This document shows, piece after piece, positions 15,432-20,511 of a DNA stretch of 20,511 nt. A program made the position numbers and the translations under genes. The notes below the pieces were generated by a model. It made no database searches. It was not told the DNA's origin and saw nothing but the letters and a program-made list of their open reading frames with translations. How positions within the stretch are numbered: position 1 is the first letter of the stretch; the number at the start of each line of letters is the position of its first letter. The stretch comes from Geobacter sp. (GTDB lineage: Bacteria > Desulfobacterota > Desulfuromonadia > Geobacterales > Geobacteraceae). Location of the stretch: assembly GCA_003857395.1 (NCBI GenBank), contig RPRC01000135.1, forward strand, positions 1 through 20,511, written 5' to 3'.

Positions 15432-16355
15432 TTACAGTTCTTCGGGTGTGAAAGCCACAACCTGGTCGATCCTGTCTGCGTCGAGTACCAGCATTACCAG
15501 GCGGTCAATGCCAAAGGCGATGCCCGCTGACGGTGGGACGTTCGAGAGGTCTTGCAGAAACTTCTCCGGTAATGGGTAGACGGTTTTTCCCGCGGCGGAA
15601 CGAAACTCTTGTTCCTGTACAAACCTCGTTCTCTGCTCTTCGGCATCCACAAGCTCGGAAAAGGCATTGGCAAGTTCAAGGCCACCGATATACAGCTCAA
15701 ATCGTTCGGCAACATCTTCCTGTCCGAGCTTCTTCCGGGCAAGAGAGCCACGCTCTGTTGGATATTCCATCAGGATCGTTGGCGTATCCATGCCCAGTTG
15801 TGGTTCAATCTTGCAGACCATTATCTCATCAAAAAGATCTTTTTCCAGAGCTACTTCAGCGGATATTCCAGCATAGCGGTAAAATGCTTCGCGTACGGTA
15901 AGTCTTTCCCATGAACCATTGAGGCTGATCGTATGCCCCTGGCGACGGATTGTTCCCTGCAGACCAATGGCTTCAGCCGCAGCTCTGACCAGGCCCTCGC
16001 AATCGTCCATGAGCTGCGAGTAATCGGCGTTCGTCCGATACCATTCCAGCATGGTGAATTCGGGGAGATGGAGCGAGCCACGTTCAGCATCTCGCCAGCA
16101 GCGACAGAACTGGAAGATGCGCTCGAAACCGGCGGCCAAAAGCCTTTTCATGCAGATTTCCGGGGATGGGTGCAGGACCCAGGAACCTGAATCAATCAGG
16201 TCGATATGGGCCTCGGGAATGGGAAGGGGAATCCTGTGGGGCGTCTCAACTTCGATAAAGTTGTTTTCGCTGAAAAAGCTTCGAATCGCCCCGAGGATTG
16301 TTGCCCTGTGCTTGAGGTTTTCTTTGCGTCCGGCAGGGTAGGAACCGGCAAACAT
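15432..16355 (-). CDS. epmA: EF-P lysyl-lysine ligase EpmA (GenX/PoxA)
   Basis: This 307-residue class II synthetase-like protein resembles the catalytic domain of lysyl-tRNA synthetase without the N-terminal anticodon-binding domain, which is the EpmA layout. It activates (R)-beta-lysine with ATP and joins it to a lysine of EF-P. Motif 2 reads RCWRDAERGSLHLPEFTMLE (85-104) and continues WYR. Motif 3 is GIAFGIDRLVMLVL (278-291). A280 in GIAFGIDR aligns with the alanine of E. coli EpmA that replaces the LysRS glycine and favours beta-lysine. The fourth residue of motif 2 is Ala (RDAE) where E. coli EpmA has Glu (RNEE). It starts at the ATG complementary to 16353-16355, four bases after the efp stop, so translation is probably coupled. 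Confidence 0.92.
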   Translation of the reverse strand: MFAGSYPAGRKENLKHRATILGAIRSFFSENNFIEVETPHRIPLPIPEAHIDLIDSGSWVLHPSPEICMKRLLAAGFERIFQFCRCWRDAERGSLHLPEFTMLEWYRTNADYSQLMDDCEGLVRAAAEAIGLQGTIRRQGHTISLNGSWERLTVREAFYRYAGISAEVALEKDLFDEIMVCKIEPQLGMDTPTILMEYPTERGSLARKKLGQEDVAERFELYIGGLELANAFSELVDAEEQRTRFVQEQEFRSAAGKTVYPLPEKFLQDLSNVPPSAGIAFGIDRLVMLVLDADRIDQVVAFTPEEL

Positions 16356-16359
16356 GGTG

Positions 16360-16923
16360 TTAGCCTTTTACTCTGGTGGAATATTCCCCGGTACGTGTAT
16401 CTATGGTGATAAGTTCCCCTTCTTCGATAAAAGGCGGGACCCGCAACACATATCCGGTTTCAATGGTGGCCGGCTTCGAATCGCTGCCGGTGGTGTCTCC
16501 CTTGAGCCAGGGGTCGGTCTGGGTAACCCTCAGATTGACAAAGTTCGGCAGGCTTACGCCAATCGGTTTATCTTTGAACAGGAGAATTTCCGCCTCAATG
16601 TTATCGATCAGGAAGTTTTTAGCATCGCCAATGGCGTCTTCACTGATACTGAGCTGCTCAAAGTTTTGATTGTCCATGAAGCAGTAATGATTGTCTTCTT
16701 TGTAGAGATATTGCATTGTTCTTTCTTCAAGAAACGCAGGTTCGAAGGTTTCTCCCGAACGATAGGTTCTGTCCAGGATCGTGCCGTTGATCATGTTTCT
16801 CATTTTTGTACGATAGAGGGCTTGACCTTTTCCCGGCTTGACAAAGTCAAAGGCAATCACTATGAAGGGATCGCCATCAAGGGTAATTTTTAAACCCTTT
16901 CGCAAATCAGCAACAGAATACAT
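16360..16923 (-). CDS. efp: Elongation factor P
   Basis: This 187-residue factor enters the ribosomal E site and speeds peptide bonds at consecutive prolines. The three-domain EF-P pattern is complete: domain I with FVKPGKGQALYRTKMRN (27-43), domain II from about residue 65, and the C-terminal OB domain ending in ETGYVLRVPPFIEEGELITI and DTRTGEY. K32 at the tip of the PGKGQA loop is the site modified by EpmA and EpmB, and the loop wording is that of the beta-lysylated E. coli type rather than the rhamnosylated arginine type. The start is the ATG complementary to 16921-16923 with AAAAGGA upstream. epmA follows four bases after the stop. A promoter candidate lies about 205 bases upstream, giving a long leader. 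Confidence 0.95.
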   Translation of the reverse strand: MYSVADLRKGLKITLDGDPFIVIAFDFVKPGKGQALYRTKMRNMINGTILDRTYRSGETFEPAFLEERTMQYLYKEDNHYCFMDNQNFEQLSISEDAIGDAKNFLIDNIEAEILLFKDKPIGVSLPNFVNLRVTQTDPWLKGDTTGSDSKPATIETGYVLRVPPFIEEGELITIDTRTGEYSTRVKG

Positions 16924-17312
16924 TGTCGGTTGTTCCTTTTGAATGAAATTTCACGATTATCTTCTTCAATCGCGATGTTGTTCGATTGTTCTCAGTATTC
17001 TTTCGGCAGCTTGCGGCAAAATCAGGGGCAACGATTTTTATTATGATTCAGCCCATGATAGTTGCTGGTAAAGAGTAATCACACAGTCATGCGTCTTTCT
17101 TTACCGTGACTCTTTTTAGAAGCCCATGTTATATCATGCTCGAAAAATATAGCAATCAACCCGCGCATTTCAGAGTCAGGAGTGATGATGTGCTCCTGAA
17201 GGCCGAACATGCATACGGTGTACAGGTGAATACAGGTTTCTGTGCCCGATATTTCTGAAAAATTCGATGAAGGGATTGGCTGACAAAGAGAACCAGGATA
17301 TGAAAAACGGGA
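16924..17312. other. 389-base gap between infA and efp
   Basis: No credible gene lies here. On the - strand it holds the efp promoter candidate (17128-17155) and a leader of about 200 bases with competing hairpins (17067-17115). AGCCCATG occurs twice (17050-17057 and 17121-17128). TCAGGAG/CTCCTGA (17176-17182 with 17193-17199) is another hairpin, lying between the infA end and the efp promoter, without a T run on either strand. Confidence 0.6.
17128..17155 (-). promoter_or_regulatory. Sigma70-type promoter candidate for efp-epmA
   Basis: On the - strand TTGCTA (complement of 17150-17155, 4/6) and TATAAC (complement of 17128-17133, 5/6) are 16 bases apart. Transcription would start near 17121 and read through a 200-base leader into efp. 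Confidence 0.45.
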
Positions 17313-17531
17313 CTATTTGGAACGGTAGGTGATACGTCCGCGTGTCAGGTCATAAGGGGAAAGCTCAACCGTCACCTTGTCTCCGGGAAGAATTTTAATG
17401 AAAAATTTTCTCATTTTTCCGGAAATGTGAGCGAGAACCATATGTTCATTTTCCAGTTTAACCCGGAACATTGCATTCGGGAGCGGTTCAACAACCGTTC
17501 CTTCTACTTCAATTGCCTCTTCTTTCGACAT
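17313..17531 (-). CDS. infA: Translation initiation factor IF-1
   Basis: This 72-residue protein has a single OB fold and binds the ribosomal A site during initiation with IF-2 and IF-3. Its sequence is the standard one: [20 protein letters not shown], then [20 protein letters not shown], ending [12 protein letters not shown], the usual bacterial IF-1 length. It starts at the ATG complementary to 17529-17531 with AAGGAG upstream on the - strand. It is a single gene here, not in the ribosomal protein operon as in many bacteria. It is divergent from the aldehyde dehydrogenase gene, with about 185 bases between the starts. A T/A-rich stretch near 17583-17612 may hold its promoter. Confidence 0.97.
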   Translation of the reverse strand: MSKEEAIEVEGTVVEPLPNAMFRVKLENEHMVLAHISGKMRKFFIKILPGDKVTVELSPYDLTRGRITYRSK

Positions 17532-17581
17532 GAAAACTCCTTGCTTGTACTAGTTCTTTCGATCTGATTACTGACATAGTT

Positions 17582-17616
17582 AGTCTATAGTATATAGTCG
17601 TATTTGGTAAAAATAG
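17582..17616 (-). promoter_or_regulatory. Possible infA promoter
   Basis: On the - strand the T/A-rich run TTTTTACCAAATACGACTAT followed by ATACTATAGA offers TTTACC and TATAGA 16 bases apart (4/6 each), or TATACT as the -10. CCTTGCT and its complement AGCAAGG flank the leader about 70 bases apart. The exact boxes are uncertain. Confidence 0.3.
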
Positions 17617-17716
17617 CAAGGATGAAATAACTGTGCAGAACTTGCTGCGTACTGTTATTGCGCCGTAAGGCACGTCTGGTAGTATTAAAGAACTGAGGTA
17701 TTCTTTGGGAGGTGTT

Positions 17717-19207
17717 ATGGAAAGCATGGTGCGAAATTTCATTGACGGCACCTGGGTCGATTCTCGAAGCGGGAAACGCTTCGAAAAGACAAATCCTGCC
17801 GATAGTCGAGATGTGGTTGCCTCCGTGACCATTTCCGATAGTGATGATGTGGATCTAGCTGTTGCGGCTGCGAGGAGAGCGTATCCTGCCTGGAAAGCCC
17901 TGCCTGCGCCAAAACGTGGCGAGATTCTGTTCCGGGTCGGAGAGTTACTCCTCAAGAAGAAGACGGAGTTGGGTCACCTCGTGACGCGGGAAATGGGAAA
18001 AGTTCTTGCCGAAGGCTTGGGTGATGTTCAGGAAGCCATTGATATGGCCTATTATATGGCAGGAGAGGGGCGGCGGCTTCATGGGGAAACGGTGCCTTCG
18101 GAACTCCCTGACAAGGACTGCAAGAGTGTTCGTGAGCCACATGGTGTGATAGCATTAATCACTCCTTGGAACTTCCCGACGGCAATCCCTGCCTGGAAGC
18201 TCTTCCCGGCACTCATTTGCGGAAACACCGTGGTGCTGAAACCTTCTTCATCTACACCCGCCTGCGCTGCGGCACTGGTCCAGGCGCTCGAAGAGGCGGG
18301 AGTTCCGAAAGGCGTTGTAAACCTGGTCTGTGGACCGGGTGAAGATGTCGGGGAATATCTGGTTACCCACCCCGGAGTTGACGCAGTTTCCTTTACCGGT
18401 TCCTGTGCGGCCGGTGAGCGTCTCGAGTCGTTGCTTGGCACACTGCACCGGCCACTTGCTCTGGAAATGGGAGGCAAAAATGCCATTATCGTTATGGATG
18501 ATGCTGACCTTCACCTGGCTTTGGAAGGGGTCCTCTGGGGAGCCTTTGGGACCAGCGGTCAGCGCTGCACTGCCTCCAGCAGGGTTTTTGTGCACGATTC
18601 ACGTTACGAACAATTTCTTGCCTTACTGAAGATGGCAGCGGCCGGTCTGAAAATCGGCCCTGGTTTGAATTCTTCGACAGATGTCGGGCCTCTGATCAAT
18701 GAGCCGCAGTTGCAAAAGGTTTTGAAGTACATCAGTATCGGCCAGGAAGAGGGGGCACGCCTTGTTGCCGGCGGGAGTCGAATCTTGGGCGGCGACTGTT
18801 CGAATGGCTATTTTGTTGAACCGACGATTTTTGCCGACGTCCTTCCCCTGATGAGAGTCGCTCAAGAAGAAATTTTCGGCCCGGTCGTTTCGGTTCTTCG
18901 TTTCTCCACTCTGGAAGAAGCAATCGCCTTGGTAAATGATGTCAAGTTCGGGCTTTCATCAGCTGTCTACACCCGCGATGTCAACAACAGTGCCCGGGCA
19001 GAAAGGGATCTGCAGACGGGAATTGTTTACATAAATGCTTCTACGATAGGGGCGGAGATTCAGCTGCCCTTTGGCGGATGGAAACATTCCGGCTCAGGGC
19101 ATCCGGAGGCTGGTGGGAGAGGCGGCGCACTGGATTTTTACAGCAGGGTGAAAGTAGTTTATCGTGATTTCAGTGGTCGCCTGCAGAAGGCGCAGATAGA
19201 CAGATAA
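17717..19207 (+). CDS. Aldehyde (semialdehyde) dehydrogenase
   Basis: This 496-residue NAD(P)-dependent aldehyde dehydrogenase oxidises an aldehyde to its acid. N152 lies in TPWNFP, K175 in LKPSSS and FTGSCAAGE at 226-234. The general base is E250 in LEMGGKN and the catalytic cysteine is C284 in GTSGQRCTASSR. The GQRCTA wording is shared with 2-oxoglutarate-semialdehyde and related semialdehyde dehydrogenases. KPSSS places a serine where NAD-preferring enzymes often carry Glu, hinting that NADP may be accepted (inference). ATG 17717 follows GGGAGG (17707-17712); TTG 17705 in frame lacks a site. The aminotransferase starts 15 bases after the stop, which suggests that the semialdehyde comes from transamination of an omega-amino acid such as 4-aminobutyrate or 5-aminovalerate. 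The substrate is not determined. Confidence 0.9.
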   Translation: MESMVRNFIDGTWVDSRSGKRFEKTNPADSRDVVASVTISDSDDVDLAVAAARRAYPAWKALPAPKRGEILFRVGELLLKKKTELGHLVTREMGKVLAEGLGDVQEAIDMAYYMAGEGRRLHGETVPSELPDKDCKSVREPHGVIALITPWNFPTAIPAWKLFPALICGNTVVLKPSSSTPACAAALVQALEEAGVPKGVVNLVCGPGEDVGEYLVTHPGVDAVSFTGSCAAGERLESLLGTLHRPLALEMGGKNAIIVMDDADLHLALEGVLWGAFGTSGQRCTASSRVFVHDSRYEQFLALLKMAAAGLKIGPGLNSSTDVGPLINEPQLQKVLKYISIGQEEGARLVAGGSRILGGDCSNGYFVEPTIFADVLPLMRVAQEEIFGPVVSVLRFSTLEEAIALVNDVKFGLSSAVYTRDVNNSARAERDLQTGIVYINASTIGAEIQLPFGGWKHSGSGHPEAGGRGGALDFYSRVKVVYRDFSGRLQKAQIDR

Positions 19208-19222
19208 GGCACCGGGGGTTTG

Positions 19223-20509
19223 ATGAAAGTTTCTCTTGATATTCTTCAACGCGCTGCGCAGGTCTTTACACCGGCACTTCATATCTATTACCCGATCCCG
19301 GTTATCCGTGGTGAGGGTGTGTCAGTCTATACCTCAGACGGAAGGAGTTGGATGGATTTTTCTTCGGGGCTTGCCGTCCTGCCGGTGGGTCATAACCATC
19401 CGCGGGTTGTGGCTGCAGCAAAGGCACAGATAGATACCCTGATTCATACCGGGGGAATTTACTTCAATGAGGCAACCGTAGTCGCTGCGGAAAAACTTGT
19501 TTCCATAACTCCGCCTGGCCTTGACAAGTTGTTCTTCAGCAATTCCGGTGCTGAAGCTGTGGAAGGGGCCTTGAAAGTTGCCCGCTTTGTGACCGGAAGA
19601 CAGGGCATACTATCTTTTACCCGCGCCTTCCATGGTCGAACCCTCGGAGCATTGTCTGTAACTACCAGCTCGGCGGCGTATCGAAAGAGGTATCATCCGC
19701 TTCTTCCTTCTGTCTACCAGGTACCCTATCCCTATTGTTTCCGTTGCCCGTTTCGACAGGAACCGGACAGCTGTGGCCTCTGCTGTCTCCAGGATCTGGA
19801 AGATACGCTGAAACACAAAATTCCCGCTGAAGAGGTTGCTGCCATCATCATTGAACCTTTTCTCGGTGAAGGCGGCTATTTCCCGGCGCCATCAACCTTC
19901 CTGACAACACTCCGCGAGATATGCGACCGACATGGAATCCTCCTGATTTTTGACGAGGTTCAATCGGGAATGGGCAGGACAGGCCGTTGGTTTGCTTCAG
20001 AGATATCCGCTGTGGTTCCCGACATACTGACTATTGCCAAGGGAATTGCTTCCGGTTTCCCGCTTTCGGCAGTTGTTGCACGAAAAGAAATCATGGATCA
20101 ATGGCCTTCCGGTGCCCATGGAACGACATTTGGCGGCAACCCTGTTTCCTGTGCCGCTTCTTGTGCCACCATCGACGTTATCCGGGAAGAGGCCCTCCTG
20201 GAAAAGGCTTTATCCAGGGGAGAGATGGTAATCGACAGGGTACGGAAATTGTCAGTCAAGCATCCAGTGATCGGTCAGGTTCGCGGCTACGGTTTTATGA
20301 TCGGGATCGAGTTTGTCCTGCCTGATCGCGCCCCTGATACTGCCTCCTGCGAAAAAGTGATCAACTATTGCCTGGAGAATGGCTTGATCCTGATTAACTG
20401 CGGAATTGAGCGTAATGTTATCCGCTTTATTCCGCCGCTCGTGACATCGGACAAAGAACTGGATACTGCCCTGACCATTTTTGAGAAAGGAGTAATGCGA
20501 CTGGCATGA
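19223..20509 (+). CDS. Class III aminotransferase (4-aminobutyrate/omega-amino acid type)
   Basis: This 428-residue PLP enzyme of the GabT/ornithine aminotransferase class has all expected features. SNSGAEAVEGALKVAR (106-121) binds the cofactor phosphate. FHGRTLGALSVT lies at 136-147, IFDEVQSGMGRTG at 242-254 with D244 contacting the pyridine nitrogen, and the PLP lysine K273 in TIAKGIASG. A cysteine-rich insert CFRCPFRQEPDSCGLCC (172-188) is seen in a subset of the family that includes archaeal omega-aminotransferases, where it may bind metal. ATG 19223 is preferred over TTG 19220 because GGGGG (19214-19218) would be only one base from the latter. The gene is complete, its TGA ending two bases before the window end. 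With the dehydrogenase upstream it forms a likely amine-to-acid pathway. Confidence 0.92.
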   Translation: MKVSLDILQRAAQVFTPALHIYYPIPVIRGEGVSVYTSDGRSWMDFSSGLAVLPVGHNHPRVVAAAKAQIDTLIHTGGIYFNEATVVAAEKLVSITPPGLDKLFFSNSGAEAVEGALKVARFVTGRQGILSFTRAFHGRTLGALSVTTSSAAYRKRYHPLLPSVYQVPYPYCFRCPFRQEPDSCGLCCLQDLEDTLKHKIPAEEVAAIIIEPFLGEGGYFPAPSTFLTTLREICDRHGILLIFDEVQSGMGRTGRWFASEISAVVPDILTIAKGIASGFPLSAVVARKEIMDQWPSGAHGTTFGGNPVSCAASCATIDVIREEALLEKALSRGEMVIDRVRKLSVKHPVIGQVRGYGFMIGIEFVLPDRAPDTASCEKVINYCLENGLILINCGIERNVIRFIPPLVTSDKELDTALTIFEKGVMRLA

Positions 20510-20511
20510 AA

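Noticed and set aside
16354..16893. A 179-codon + strand frame across efp
   Set aside because: It is antisense to efp, whose protein is unmistakable, and it has no family resemblance.
1..20511. CRISPR array to go with the Cas6-like gene
   Set aside because: No run of regularly spaced 25-37 base direct repeats was seen by eye anywhere in the window.

Overview
The window reads as ordinary chromosome from a deltaproteobacterium of the Desulfuromonadales/Geobacterales type (Geobacter, Desulfuromonas, Pelobacter relatives). This assignment is inference. It rests on the gene order thrS-infC-rpmI-rplT-pheS-pheT-ihfA-merR, a Bacillus-like succinate dehydrogenase/fumarate reductase iron-sulfur subunit, an EF-P/EpmA/EpmB cassette, and protein sequences that resemble that group. 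No insertion sequence, phage gene, CRISPR array or rRNA was seen.

Layout. Positions 1-1265 hold the end of sdhA/frdA and the whole of sdhB/frdB. Positions 1370-3406 hold a tight pair: a Cas6-like RAMP endoribonuclease homologue with no CRISPR array or other cas gene in view, and a family 9 glycosyltransferase (LPS heptosyltransferase type). A tRNA-Val(GAC) follows at 3490-3564 with an unusual C at position 33. Positions 3635-6768 carry thrS, infC (apparently starting at AUA), rpmI and rplT, with a folded leader between rpmI and rplT and a strong terminator at the end. Positions 6977-11212 carry pheS, pheT, ihfA and a small MerR-type regulator, followed by tRNA-Pro(GGG) and a second strong terminator.

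Positions 11503-14101 are a looser run of small conserved genes: a GPERR-motif protein, a Dabb protein, a YkgJ-type cysteine-cluster protein and a SEC-C protein. Positions 14347-16923 form an EF-P modification cassette. EpmB (a lysine 2,3-aminomutase homologue) lies on the + strand and faces the - strand pair efp-epmA. EpmB should supply beta-lysine and EpmA should attach it to Lys32 of EF-P, which rescues ribosomes stalled at polyproline. infA (IF1) lies further upstream on the - strand. The window ends with a two-gene operon on the + strand, an aldehyde dehydrogenase and a class III aminotransferase, together suited to turning an omega-amino acid into a semialdehyde and then a carboxylate.

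Most of the window serves translation: IF1, IF3, EF-P and its modifiers, ThrRS, PheRS, L20, L35 and two tRNAs. The points most worth a second look are the orphan Cas6-like gene, the AUA start of infC, the C33 tRNA-Val, the rpmI-rplT leader fold, the thrS leader hairpin and the long structured leader of efp.
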